From NCBI GenBank assembly GCA_014376805.1, contig JACMQU010000117.1:38144-102143 (forward strand): a DNA stretch of 64,000 nt, given 5' to 3'. The position numbers and the translations under genes were made by a program. Shown in pieces: positions 17,501 to 27,534 of this stretch. Each line of letters opens with the position of its first letter. Position 1 is the first letter of the stretch. The notes beneath the pieces are model-generated. The model was not told where the DNA came from. It searched no databases and saw nothing but the letters and a program-made list of their open reading frames with translations. This DNA comes from Bacteroidia bacterium (GTDB taxonomy: Bacteria > Bacteroidota > Bacteroidia > UKL13-3).

Positions 17501-20500
17501 GGCCGGATCAGCTACAGTTTTAACATACTCGGCAACAACTTTCGGTTCACCACATACGATTAGATTTGACAATGCGCAATGGATAAGGTTTAAAAATATA
17601 TCTGTTATCGGAACAGGTGTTAATTATTCGTGGCCGGTACATATTTATAATAACAGCAGTAATATCCAAATTAGAAATTGTATTATTAGCTCCACAGCTT
17701 CATTAAATATACAAACGAATACAAACTTTTGCGGTGTAGCAATAACTAATGCTACCACGTCTTTATCGGGTTCAATGGCTTCTTTCAATATTGATATCGA
17801 TAGTAATGTTATTCAGAATAACTGGTATGGAATAAGTATGTATGGTAGTTTTACAGCAGGGATAAATCTAAACATTTATATGCGCAACAATAAGATTGAC
17901 AGTGCAGGCTTTTATGGTATAAATGCCTACTATCTTTCGAATGTTAAAATAAATAACAATGCTATTAATATGCGGATGGGTAATGGTGCATCAACTACCT
18001 CAACGGCCATCTCCTTAAATAACTGTTTAAGTACATCATCTGATAATATTCAGGTTAACAGAAATAAGATTATTAACAGTGCACAATTTGGGATTTATCT
18101 GAGTACTTCAGGCGGCTCTTCTACAACACAAAGATGTCAGTTAATTAACAATGCTATTGGGGGTGGATTTACAAATGCAGCTTCTACCGGTATTTATTTT
18201 ACTTCAGCTAATTATTGGGATGTATGGCATAACAGTGTAAACATTGATAATGCAGCAACAGGTATATCACAAGCAATTTATCTGGCAGGTAGCGGGTCTA
18301 CTTATAATGATATCAGGAATAATAATTTTTCTATTACACATATCAATGCCTCAGGTGCGATTGCTTTCAGATCTGTTTCGGGTGCAACCACAAATGTGCT
18401 TAACTATAATAATTACTATAAGGAAGGCGCAGGTTCAGGTACTACCTTAATAGTAGTAAGCGGAAGTAATTATACTCCATTAAATTACAATACTGCCACC
18501 TCCGGTGGAACTGGTTCCTTTAACAATAATTCTAATTTTACTTTTTCAACAAATCTGTTACCTACTTTTTCAGCAGGCAAAGGCTTTCTTCTCTCACAGG
18601 TATCAACAGATATTACAGATTTTGTTAGAAACAACCCGCCCGATCTAGGGGCATATGAATTGTCTTCCAACTCAGTTATTGATGCAGGGCTTATTACCCT
18701 TATTTCTCCGGATACTACTTTATCATTAGGTTCTCAAAATGTATCTGTTGTAGTTCGTAATTTTGGTTCAACTACAATTACCTCATTTCGGATACGGCAT
18801 ACGGTAAATGGATTGAATTTACAGGATACGCTGGTAACCGGAATTTCACTTGCACAGAATAGTTCCATTACTGTTAATATGGGAATTAGTAAACAGGCTG
18901 TTTTTGCTATAGCAGCCAATACATTTAAAGTTTATTTGCATTTGCCCAATGGCAGTAATGATAACAATCAGTTAAATGATACAATTTCAATTGGTCCCCG
19001 ATTCCCAGCTATGAGTGGTGTGTTTACAATCAATCCGGTTGGAAGCGGAGCAAATAACTTTATTAGTTTTACGAATGCAGTAACTGCATTAAACGGAGGA
19101 GGGGTAAGCGGACCTGTAAAATTTAATGTGAGTGCCGCAACTTATACAGAACAGATTGACATTACTGGTATATCCGGTTCATCTGCTATAAATACCGTAA
19201 CCTTTGATGGTGGGGCAGGTAACGCAGCGTCACGCTTTTTACAATATACAGCTCCATTGGTTACAGATGCTCACACGGTACGATTTACAGGTAGCAGTTA
19301 TGTTACGTTTAGAAATATTACCATAAAGGCATTAGGAACTTCATATGGCCTGGCGGTTCATTTTATGGGTGCAGCTTCTTTTATTAATATTCAAAAATGC
19401 AGTTTGATTGTTGCTACGAGCACCAACCAGTCTGTAAGACCTGTACAACTGAATAACTCCAATAATTCTCTGAATGGCGGGCAATGCGGTGGAACATCAG
19501 GGGCCGTGCACGATATCAGTATTGATTCAAACTATATATCAGGTGGCTATGAAGGGGTTTATCTTACGAGTAATTATACTGTTTTAAGTAGTACTCCATT
19601 ATTTAATTTCAGGTGGAACATAATGGAGAACATGTATAATTATGCATTTAATATTGCCCAAACATCAGGTTACAATATACAAAGCAATCTGATAAAATTG
19701 TCTGCAGGTAACTCAAACAGTTCTGGGATTTATCATTGCAATGGTGGTGGCGGAAGTCCAAAAATTTATATTGTTGGAAATACGCTGGAAAATATTGGAA
19801 ATAATGGAGTGCAGTTTCTAACAGCAAATATTCCTGCAGGATCTATTATTGCCACCAATTATTTTAAACCTACTTTCAGCAGTGCTGCACCTGCCGCAAT
19901 TGTTATGACTTATACTTCTGGTTTGTTAGTATATCATAATACTATACTAATGAATATAGCCGGAGGAAATGGAATAACTGTACAAGGAATTAGTGGCTAT
20001 ACCGGTAATGATGTAAGAAATAACCTTATTATTTTACAATCACCTGTTGCAACCGGTCTTGGTCTGTCGTTTGAAACAGGTGAACTAGCAGTGTGTAATA
20101 CCAACACCATAGTTAAAAGTAATCCTGTAAGTGCCGATGTGGCGCGAATAAACGGAGTGAATTACCAAAACAGTAATTTTATTGGTGGGGGTGGGTTCAA
20201 TACAAATTCTTTTACAGATAATCCAATACTTGTTTCTATAGCTGATCCAAGACCCAACAGTGTTTGTCAGAAAGGTGTTCCAATAACATTTGCGATACCG
20301 GGTTTCGGAAATATTTCGAGGGATATTTTAGGGATTATCAGAAATAATCCGCCACAGGTTGGCGCTGCTGAACCTGCAGGAGGCTTTTCAATTGATGCGA
20401 ATCTGGTGAGTTTTATCTCTCCTGTTTCTTATCCGGTAGTGCCAGGTGCACAGGATGTAAAAGTAGTGGTAAAGAATGCCGGTAACACCTCATTAACTTC

Positions 20501-23500
20501 GTATTCTGTATCGGTTACTTTAGGTGCTGTTACCAGAACTATTGTAAGGTCTGCTGTAAGTTTAATTACCTGTGCAGTTGATACGGTTGTATTTACCGGA
20601 GCAAACCAGCTTACCTTGATTAGCGGTGTTAATGTAATTACCGCTAGGGTTTCTAGTCCTAATGGAGGTACCGACTTCAATCCAGCCAACGATACCTTAT
20701 CCAGAATATTTGTTACGCCACTTAATGGTACTTATACCATAAATTCCGGAGCGGCAGTAAGTGCTACTAACTTTCAGTCTGTTGTTGATTTTGCGTATTC
20801 ATTAAATAACGGAGGTATGAGTGGTGCGGTAGTAGCTAATGTTGTAACAGGTAGTGGGCCTTATACAGGGCAGGTTGAGTTTAGAAGAACAACAGGAATG
20901 AGTGTTGTTAATACAGTTACAATTAATGGGAACAATAATATTATACAAGCCAGTCCTGATGCCACCAATTGTTATATTATCTTTTTAAATGGTGCAGATT
21001 ATATGCGGTTCAACAATCTTACCATACGCACATTAAATGTTTCCTATGGTATTGGTTATTTATTTCAGAACAGAGCTGATTCAAATATTATTGATAACAA
21101 TACGATAGATTTTGGAAATATACTTACAAATTCAACAGCGTTTATTGCTTTTTCAGCGTCAACAAATTCTCCAACTGGCACAGGCGGTACTTATAACGGG
21201 ATTAATAATGTAATTAAAAATTGTACGATGCTAGGAAATGGAACGGGAGGGCCAACTTATGGCATCACAGTTATGGGTGGCACTACTGATTATACATCTA
21301 CCACTTTAGCTCAGTATAATCAATTCATAAATAATGATATGAGAGACCCTTCTCAATTTGGGTTTTATATAAACTTTGGAAACCGAAACCTGATAAAAGG
21401 TAACAAAATAAGCATGCCAACACGCACAACTTTAACTTCATTTTATGGCATTTATTCTAGTACAAATTATATAGGAGATACCATTGATGGAAATCAGATT
21501 TTTGATATTTATAAATCAGTTCCAACCAATACAAGCCAGTTTTATGGTATGTATAATACAAGCGCTGCGTTTGGTAATTCTGCTTATCCTCAACTGATCA
21601 GAAATAATATTATTTACAATATAAAAGGGCAGGGGGGACATTATGGATTCTATAACGCAAACAGTTATTATTATAATTTGTATCATAATACTGTAGTACT
21701 GGATGATCCATCAACTACAACAAATGCAAGTTATGCTTATTATTTAAGTGCCTTTTCTACTACCTATAATTCATCTGTGAAGAACAATATTTTTTACATA
21801 AACAGGGGTGGTACCGGTGTCAAATATTGTATATATATACCATCGGCTTTTACACCTAGTGGTACATTTACAATAAACAACAATGCATTTTATGTTAATA
21901 ACAATTCTGTTTCGGGATATGTAGGTTATTATGCCGCCAACTTTCCAACCCTGACCAATTGGAAAACAGCCAATAGCAGTGCTTTTGATCAGTTAAGTGT
22001 TTTTGCGAACCCTAATTTCAGAACCTACATTGCGGCTAATTATTTTCAGCCCGCCAATGACACTCTCAATAATATTGGTAGCAACCTGCAAAGTATTGTA
22101 CCTGTTGATATAACGGGATTACCACGCAGCAATACACCTGACCCCGGCATCTATGAGTTCTCATTGCCTTCGGTTGATGTAGGTCTTACCCGCATTACTG
22201 CACCTGTAAGTCCAATCTCCGTTGGCTTTCAGAATGTAAATGTAACCGTTAAGAATTTCTCCCCTACACCTTTAACAAGCACTACTGTGGGATGGTCAGT
22301 TAATGATACAGTTCAGACACCAAATATTTGGTCGGGCTACCTGGTAAATGGCGACTCAAATTCATTTACCGTTGGTGGTAATAATTTTACGTATTCTGGC
22401 TTATACAAAATAAAAGCCTGGTCAAGTTTACCAAATAATATCATGGATAGCTTTACATATAATGATACGGTGATAGCTACTGTTTGTACACCACTTTCCG
22501 GAACGTTAACTGTTAATGCCACTTTACCTGCAACATCAACTAATTTTCAAAGTATAACTGCGTTAGCACAATTGTTGCAGTTGTGTGGTATAACAGGTGC
22601 CGTTCAGGTAAATATTGCTCCTGGTACTTACAATGGTCAGGTTACTTTCAACAATATTCCGGGATCATCGGCAACCAATACTATAACATTTGCCGGAGGA
22701 GATTCGGCAATATGTAATATCACACATAACGGTACAGTACAACGTGCAACCCTGTTACTCAACGGTGCAAAAAATCTTGTTTTCAGAAATATTACATTTG
22801 ACGCTACCGGTTCTGCCAGCGCTACGGCAGTGCAGTTAATAAATTCAGCAGATAGTAATACCTTTGTGAGATGCACATTCAGAACTCCTGTTACTACTTC
22901 CGGCTCTGTTAATTCATTTGTTGCATCTGGATCGCTAATCACGGCTTTAGCAGCGGGTAACAGTGCAAACTATTTGCTTGTTGATAGTTGTACTTCAACA
23001 GGAGGTTATTATGGCATGGTACTATATGGAAACACTTCTCCAAAAGGAATTGCTAATATCATAAGAAATTCAACTATTACTAATTCCTATAATTATGGTG
23101 TGTATCTGAATAATCAGAATAGTGTTCAGGTTATTAAAAATAATATCAACAATACAGGCCTTGTTCAGAACAATACGTTTCCATTTGGGCTCTCCCTATT
23201 GTTTTGCGACAATGCGAATAAGATTATTGGAAATTCTATTTCAGGGACATTGGGGGGCTATGGTATTTATCTCTCACAAACTTTAGGAACTTCAACCATT
23301 AGAACAGTTATAGCTAATAACATGATACAGATTGGAGCGGGTGTAAATGTTACTTATGGAATATACGAAACCAGTAACGCATATACAGATATTGTATTTA
23401 ATACAGTAAAATTAAATACGGCTGAATCCGGTTATACAGGTGCGGCTCTATATACCAATGCCTCTTCACCTTCCGTATTTAACAATGTTAACATTGTTAA

Positions 23501-26500
23501 CAATATTTTTCTTTCTCCGTTTGGTTCACTAGCTGTATATACCGTAACACCAGCAAATCTTGGTACCGCTTCTTATACCATAGATAACAATGTTTATTAT
23601 TCTACCGCAACTTATCCATTCAGAGGTGCCAATACAATATTTGGTTCTCTGGCAAATTACAGGGCCGCAGGTATAAATTCATTAGGAAGTTATATCCCTT
23701 CTAATAACAGCCATAGTCAGTACTTCATGCCCACTTTCTTTTCGGCAGCCAACTTAAGATCTATTTCCACTAATCTGAATGATTCGGGTGTGGCAGTAGC
23801 CTCCATCTTAACTGATATAGATGGGTCTGCGAGGAGTAGTACGCCGGATATAGGCATTCTCGAATTCTCCCAGCCTGCCAATGATGCAGGTGCAGTTGCA
23901 ATTCTTACACCTGTTCAGCCTTTAATTCCTGGATTAAGTGATATTTATGTGCTTATCACCAACTTTGGCACCTCTTCGCTTACATCTGTAAATGTTACTT
24001 ACCAGATTGATACTGCTATCAGAACGCTCACCTACAGCGGAACAATTTTACCCGGCGCATCTGATACTGCCCGTTTCAATTCAATAAGCGGTTTGGGAGG
24101 TACAAGTCAGCGATACAATTTCCTGGGTGGGTTAAAAGTGATCAGAGCCTGGACTTCCATGCCAAACGCTTCAACTGATTCTATAACTATTAATGATACT
24201 ACACAAACCACTATTTGTGGCGCATTAGGTGGTGCCTATACTATTAATCCATTGGGTTCAGGCAGTACTAACTTTGTTTCTATACAGGCAGCAGTTGATA
24301 AACTAATTTGTGGCGGGGTGTATGCACCAGTAATATTTAATATTGCTTCGGGTACTTATAATGGTCAAATCACCATTCCGGTTATCACAGGAACAAATGC
24401 TACAAATACGATTCTGTTTAAATCTGCAAATAACAATGCCACAAGTGTTATGATAACTTCAAATACTTCCGGATTAACTTCTAATTACACGTTAAATGCA
24501 GTTGGTTTGCAGTATGTTACTTTCCGGTACTTGAGTTTCCAGAATTTGAATACAAGCTATTCACGTGTGGTTAGCATTAATAAATTTACTGCCGCCAACA
24601 CTAATTCAAGTGAATTAGAGTTCAGGGATTGTATTTTTAACGGCCAGGCTATCAATAATACGGCTGATCAGTACTGTATAATTTATGGTCCAACAGGTGA
24701 GTTTGCAACCAATCTTCGTTTTATAAACAATACATTTAACAATGGTTCCTCAGCCATTGTGCTGGGCGGACAGAATATAGTAAATAATTTCACACCAGGC
24801 TTAACAGTTGATTCATGTACATTCATGAATCAATACTATGCTGCGTTGTTTTTAACCAACAGAGGAGCAAACTCCATCAGGCAGAATATAATCAATCTAT
24901 CTGCTGCTTATACAGGTGCTATAGGTATTTACCTGGCAGGCTCACAGAATGAAAGTTTTATTTTAAGGAATAACATTCAGAATCCTTCTGGAAACTTTGG
25001 TATCTATTTGGTCAACCATGCTTATTATGCAGCAACAGGAATTCTGAATATTGCACATAATGTTATCAATATGCAAAGTTCTTCAGCTACCGAATATGGC
25101 GTTTATATTGTCAGTTCATCACAGATAAGTTGTTATAACAATACGATCAGAACGAATGCCTCATCATCTTTTGGATTTTATGTTTCAGGCAATCCTTCGT
25201 TTGTAAATGGTACCACTTTCCCTGCTACCAATAATTTGAAATTCTTCAATAACCTTATTGTTTTAACAGGAGGGGTACCCCTGTTTCTTGATTTGCTTGC
25301 CAAAGCAGGAACGAATCTGAATGATTATAATTTATACTATACCTCAGGAACCAATATGGCAACACTTGCAGGTGTAAATTATTCTACCATTCAATCTATT
25401 AGAAATGTGATTTACATGGGGAGTGATGCTAACTCATTAAACAGAAATGTGGCCTTTACCAGTGCAACTAATCTAAGGCCCGATACAACTTCTGCAAATG
25501 CATGGAATGTAAATGGAAGGGGTAATTTTAACAACAGCATTTCATACACTGCTTATGATATAACAGGAAGGTCAAAAAGTAATACGGTAGAAACAGGTGT
25601 ACCCGATATTGGAGCTTATGAAATTACACCTTCATCAATGCCTTTCCCAATAACTATAACGGGCAGTATTGGTTATGGGAATACTCAATTTATAGTTGAA
25701 GATGCGGATACATTGGGTAATGTGCTTTGGGGTTTTACGGGAACGCTTCCTTCCACAGTTGCCGCAAGGTATTTCCCGGGTTCATTAATCAGTAACCCTG
25801 CTGCATACCGGATATTGTTCCCTGCAAAATATCTTGATATGCATTATAGAATTGATGCTACAGGTGGAAGTAGTTATACTTATGATGTGAACTGGAAATA
25901 TAAACCAAATATGCTGGGTACGGTAACAAGTGAGAGTGCTATTAAATTTGCAAAAAGAGATACAGGAGCAACAGGTGTCTGGAGCTATTTTTCTTTTAGT
26001 ACAGTATTAGATACTTTAAATAAATATGTTGGTGCCACCAATTTAACCTCAATGTCTGATTTTACAGGTACTGATGATATCAGTCCGCTTCCTGTAATAT
26101 TAAATGGTTTTAATGCACTAAGAACTAAAGACAATGCTGAATTGTTTTGGCAAACAGCTTCTGAAATAAACAGTAATAAATTTATAATTGAACGCAGTGA
26201 AAAGATTAGTGAAGGCTTTGTTAAAATTGCCGAAATAAAGGCTGCAGGTAATAGTAAATTGATCCGAAACTATGAATATACAGATGTTAATGCCGCTAAG
26301 TTTTTCTCAGACAAAACAGTTTATTACCGGTTAAAAATTGTTGATAGGGATGGTAGTTTTGATTACTCAACGATTAAATCTGTCTTCTTTGGCGATACAG
26401 AAAGCGCAACTCTTCAGGTATATCCGAATCCATTTATCAGTGAACTTACTTTACAGGTGAATGTTTTAGAAAATACAAGTGCAAACATTTTGATTTATGA

Positions 26501-26657
26501 TATAATGGGCAAAGTGGTTTATACAGAGTTAAAGCAAGTAAGTAAAGGAATTAGCAATTTTACCATTGATAAATTTGCCGGATTCCCCGCTGGTTTATAC
26601 ATAGTAAAATTGTCGGTAAGCCAAATAGTGATTACACAAAAACTGATCAAACATTAA
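14550..26657 (+). CDS. Giant T9SS-exported protein with six beta-helix modules
   Basis: A 4035-residue protein. A signal peptide lies at about residues 33-56 (...EVHAQ) after an unusually long N-terminal stretch. A GEVED domain follows (residues ~90-210, with G199-E-I-E-D). Then come six modules starting at residues 325, 918, 1488, 2058, 2649 and 3226, spaced 570-593 residues. Each module opens with a ~75-residue cap (GTYTINxxGSGxxNF...GPVxFNVAxGTYNxQI), continues as a right-handed parallel beta-helix full of Asn-rich turns (NNxI), ends with a PDLGAYE-like motif, and is followed by a ~110-residue CARDB-like sandwich. The C-terminal ~85 residues (VYPNPF near 3957) are a T9SS type A sorting domain. 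It is probably a cell-surface adhesin or a glycan-binding or lyase-like protein; no catalytic residue set can be assigned. A terminator follows at 26675. Confidence 0.93.
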   Translation: MNTKHLHLSTKGSTVKNLFKTTDKRELKLKFNISAKGLLLFCFYMLSLSIYIEVHAQCYTSTSYCVPVVTNINNYNIGIQNVTLGSTINNSSVATGNSPYYFDYTTQSVTSAAAATISGSVTNGSSNSTGARIFIDYNQDGIYSTSAPELVWTSPTTTPNAIVALSFTIPVSQPVGVYRMRITGDLGGQAANPCTLGYGEIEDYTLLIPSGSVDVINGGYTSPNYFVNGNNTIGFSFKNISGTTITSATIGYQLGSNIPITQILTGLTIGAGASFTASFTTPLNISATGSYNLKTWVSNPNSATNITPGNDTICRTFVTYCSAALSGTYTINPAGSGTTNFTRFGAADSALLSCGVLGPVTFNVAAGTYNEQILFGTVPGVSAVNTITFDGGTGGASTHIISYNFPGTPINYGVIHLNGSDYFIFKNLTFQSTSTNYGYGVLLSNAADNNIIDNCTIDLGTITNGSASNSAGINFSSSFTGTSSSANHGNNNIIRNCQIIGSASGGPYRGINLYSNSSATGSNVNNQFINNNITNFFESGIYMYYYLDGTVIRGNNISRPDRTSSGTVYGINASFYFTNTIIEGNKIFNPFGGALTSGNGFYGIAVQYGYISGGTNVIRNNAIFNINGNGTDYGIYDYYNYAGMSIYNNTISLDYATPKTNANPDYGIYLYYGSNGSRDLRNNIVTMRRGGTANASRFGLYLSDYYSGLVSNYNLYLVNAPLAGNIPFYQAGINYQSLAAWKASNSNQFDQNSVSFDPIYNNIVSNVTPTSCGVNNLGTPLTGVTTDISGTARGSIPDLGAYEFTTATGLNNGSLIGLDAATSLLCAGGVNAIVTLKNEGTGNITSAKLDWTVNSVAQTQYVWSGNLAPGASINVNIGIATFTANSVNTLNVYITQTNGSPDACFLNDTAKLSGTSSMSGNYTIDAAGSGLTNFTSFTAAVTALITRGVCGPVTMNAVAGTYNQQINITSIAGSSALNTITFTGAGSATVLTYSATTFGSPHTIRFDNAQWIRFKNISVIGTGVNYSWPVHIYNNSSNIQIRNCIISSTASLNIQTNTNFCGVAITNATTSLSGSMASFNIDIDSNVIQNNWYGISMYGSFTAGINLNIYMRNNKIDSAGFYGINAYYLSNVKINNNAINMRMGNGASTTSTAISLNNCLSTSSDNIQVNRNKIINSAQFGIYLSTSGGSSTTQRCQLINNAIGGGFTNAASTGIYFTSANYWDVWHNSVNIDNAATGISQAIYLAGSGSTYNDIRNNNFSITHINASGAIAFRSVSGATTNVLNYNNYYKEGAGSGTTLIVVSGSNYTPLNYNTATSGGTGSFNNNSNFTFSTNLLPTFSAGKGFLLSQVSTDITDFVRNNPPDLGAYELSSNSVIDAGLITLISPDTTLSLGSQNVSVVVRNFGSTTITSFRIRHTVNGLNLQDTLVTGISLAQNSSITVNMGISKQAVFAIAANTFKVYLHLPNGSNDNNQLNDTISIGPRFPAMSGVFTINPVGSGANNFISFTNAVTALNGGGVSGPVKFNVSAATYTEQIDITGISGSSAINTVTFDGGAGNAASRFLQYTAPLVTDAHTVRFTGSSYVTFRNITIKALGTSYGLAVHFMGAASFINIQKCSLIVATSTNQSVRPVQLNNSNNSLNGGQCGGTSGAVHDISIDSNYISGGYEGVYLTSNYTVLSSTPLFNFRWNIMENMYNYAFNIAQTSGYNIQSNLIKLSAGNSNSSGIYHCNGGGGSPKIYIVGNTLENIGNNGVQFLTANIPAGSIIATNYFKPTFSSAAPAAIVMTYTSGLLVYHNTILMNIAGGNGITVQGISGYTGNDVRNNLIILQSPVATGLGLSFETGELAVCNTNTIVKSNPVSADVARINGVNYQNSNFIGGGGFNTNSFTDNPILVSIADPRPNSVCQKGVPITFAIPGFGNISRDILGIIRNNPPQVGAAEPAGGFSIDANLVSFISPVSYPVVPGAQDVKVVVKNAGNTSLTSYSVSVTLGAVTRTIVRSAVSLITCAVDTVVFTGANQLTLISGVNVITARVSSPNGGTDFNPANDTLSRIFVTPLNGTYTINSGAAVSATNFQSVVDFAYSLNNGGMSGAVVANVVTGSGPYTGQVEFRRTTGMSVVNTVTINGNNNIIQASPDATNCYIIFLNGADYMRFNNLTIRTLNVSYGIGYLFQNRADSNIIDNNTIDFGNILTNSTAFIAFSASTNSPTGTGGTYNGINNVIKNCTMLGNGTGGPTYGITVMGGTTDYTSTTLAQYNQFINNDMRDPSQFGFYINFGNRNLIKGNKISMPTRTTLTSFYGIYSSTNYIGDTIDGNQIFDIYKSVPTNTSQFYGMYNTSAAFGNSAYPQLIRNNIIYNIKGQGGHYGFYNANSYYYNLYHNTVVLDDPSTTTNASYAYYLSAFSTTYNSSVKNNIFYINRGGTGVKYCIYIPSAFTPSGTFTINNNAFYVNNNSVSGYVGYYAANFPTLTNWKTANSSAFDQLSVFANPNFRTYIAANYFQPANDTLNNIGSNLQSIVPVDITGLPRSNTPDPGIYEFSLPSVDVGLTRITAPVSPISVGFQNVNVTVKNFSPTPLTSTTVGWSVNDTVQTPNIWSGYLVNGDSNSFTVGGNNFTYSGLYKIKAWSSLPNNIMDSFTYNDTVIATVCTPLSGTLTVNATLPATSTNFQSITALAQLLQLCGITGAVQVNIAPGTYNGQVTFNNIPGSSATNTITFAGGDSAICNITHNGTVQRATLLLNGAKNLVFRNITFDATGSASATAVQLINSADSNTFVRCTFRTPVTTSGSVNSFVASGSLITALAAGNSANYLLVDSCTSTGGYYGMVLYGNTSPKGIANIIRNSTITNSYNYGVYLNNQNSVQVIKNNINNTGLVQNNTFPFGLSLLFCDNANKIIGNSISGTLGGYGIYLSQTLGTSTIRTVIANNMIQIGAGVNVTYGIYETSNAYTDIVFNTVKLNTAESGYTGAALYTNASSPSVFNNVNIVNNIFLSPFGSLAVYTVTPANLGTASYTIDNNVYYSTATYPFRGANTIFGSLANYRAAGINSLGSYIPSNNSHSQYFMPTFFSAANLRSISTNLNDSGVAVASILTDIDGSARSSTPDIGILEFSQPANDAGAVAILTPVQPLIPGLSDIYVLITNFGTSSLTSVNVTYQIDTAIRTLTYSGTILPGASDTARFNSISGLGGTSQRYNFLGGLKVIRAWTSMPNASTDSITINDTTQTTICGALGGAYTINPLGSGSTNFVSIQAAVDKLICGGVYAPVIFNIASGTYNGQITIPVITGTNATNTILFKSANNNATSVMITSNTSGLTSNYTLNAVGLQYVTFRYLSFQNLNTSYSRVVSINKFTAANTNSSELEFRDCIFNGQAINNTADQYCIIYGPTGEFATNLRFINNTFNNGSSAIVLGGQNIVNNFTPGLTVDSCTFMNQYYAALFLTNRGANSIRQNIINLSAAYTGAIGIYLAGSQNESFILRNNIQNPSGNFGIYLVNHAYYAATGILNIAHNVINMQSSSATEYGVYIVSSSQISCYNNTIRTNASSSFGFYVSGNPSFVNGTTFPATNNLKFFNNLIVLTGGVPLFLDLLAKAGTNLNDYNLYYTSGTNMATLAGVNYSTIQSIRNVIYMGSDANSLNRNVAFTSATNLRPDTTSANAWNVNGRGNFNNSISYTAYDITGRSKSNTVETGVPDIGAYEITPSSMPFPITITGSIGYGNTQFIVEDADTLGNVLWGFTGTLPSTVAARYFPGSLISNPAAYRILFPAKYLDMHYRIDATGGSSYTYDVNWKYKPNMLGTVTSESAIKFAKRDTGATGVWSYFSFSTVLDTLNKYVGATNLTSMSDFTGTDDISPLPVILNGFNALRTKDNAELFWQTASEINSNKFIIERSEKISEGFVKIAEIKAAGNSKLIRNYEYTDVNAAKFFSDKTVYYRLKIVDRDGSFDYSTIKSVFFGDTESATLQVYPNPFISELTLQVNVLENTSANILIYDIMGKVVYTELKQVSKGISNFTIDKFAGFPAGLYIVKLSVSQIVITQKLIKH

Positions 26658-26674
26658 TTGTTAAATTTAGTTTG

Positions 26675-26706
26675 AAAAAGCCTCTGCATTTGTAGGGGCT
26701 TTTTTG
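26675..26706 (+). terminator. Intrinsic terminator of the giant gene
   Basis: Arms AAAAAGCCTCT (26675-26685) and AGGGGCTTTTT (26694-26704) form an 11-bp stem with one T-G pair and an 8-base loop, with a T-run on the 3' side. It starts 18 bp after the stop. Confidence 0.8.
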
Positions 26707-26882
26707 ATTTGCATTGTACAACGGTAAAATCAAACAGATATGAAATGATATTGAAAATGTGTGTTGATTTTTTAGAAAAACTCTTCTATGGTTAAATCCT
26801 AATTTAGTTTTTTTTTGCAAATATCATTTATTTGGTGTTTAGTGACTAATTTTGAATTAATGAATACATTAATTACAAAATC

Positions 26883-27266
26883 ATGAACAGAGAAATTTTC
26901 TTAAAAGTAATAACTTTGGGAATTACATCGCCGGTTATTTTATTAAGTGCTTGTGGGGATAATACATCAAAATCACCAATTGGTACAACATCGCTTGATA
27001 CTTCCTCTTCAGATGCAATGCTTCCTTCATCTAATAATTCCGGAACTCCATCTAACTGTAATGATATAAGTGGTTTAAGCAATACCGATCTTGCACCCCG
27101 GTTAGCACTAGCGTATATTCCTGTTTCAATTGAGCCTGATAAAAATTGTGGTAATTGTCGTTTTATCAAACTGGTGTCTGAACCAAATGGCTGTGCGGGT
27201 TGCCAGTTATTTAAAGGTCCGGTTAACACGATAGGATATTGCAAATCATGGTTCATAAAAGGATAG
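26883..27266 (+). CDS. HiPIP-like iron-sulfur lipoprotein
   Basis: A 127-residue lipoprotein. The lipobox ends at C24 (LLSAC); a Ser/Thr-rich tether (~25-70) leads to a compact C-terminal domain. That domain carries the cysteine pattern of high-potential iron-sulfur proteins: C89-G-N-C92, C107 in GCQLFKGPVNTIGYC, and C120 followed by KSW. Spacings fit the 4Fe-4S ligands of HiPIP (C-x2-C, 15, 13), which act as small periplasmic electron carriers. The signal peptide starts MNREIFLK, which reads like a Tat motif in which the second Arg is Glu. An extra C104 and C59 are present. TAATTTTG (26847-26854) is a perfect -7 box 29 bp before the start. It stands alone, with no electron-transfer genes next to it. 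Confidence 0.78.
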   Translation: MNREIFLKVITLGITSPVILLSACGDNTSKSPIGTTSLDTSSSDAMLPSSNNSGTPSNCNDISGLSNTDLAPRLALAYIPVSIEPDKNCGNCRFIKLVSEPNGCAGCQLFKGPVNTIGYCKSWFIKG

Positions 27267-27534
27267 AAGGTGAGTTGTAGATTTGCTGCAAATTTATTAA
27301 GATACATGATGATAAAGTGACTTGCTATTAAACCGCCAGGTAGCATTGTTGAAATGGAATAAAAAGCCGGATTAAAATTGTATCGCAGTTGTGAGATATG
27401 ATTATTGATAACGTGCAGTTTGTTTTTGTGCATACAGATTGAAATTTAATAGCCGTGTCATATTTAAGTAAGGAAGCAGACAGAAGGCAATTTGAGGAAT
27501 ACAGGAAGAGTTAACAGGGTATAAAAATAAAACT

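Noticed and set aside
14550..26657. Assigning the giant protein as a pectate-lyase-type enzyme
   Set aside because: The beta-helix fold is clear, but no catalytic set could be read, so an enzyme name is not justified.
26873..27433. 186-codon minus-strand frame across the HiPIP gene
   Set aside because: The HiPIP-like frame on the plus strand has a lipobox, cysteine pattern and -7 box; the antisense frame has no recognisable feature.
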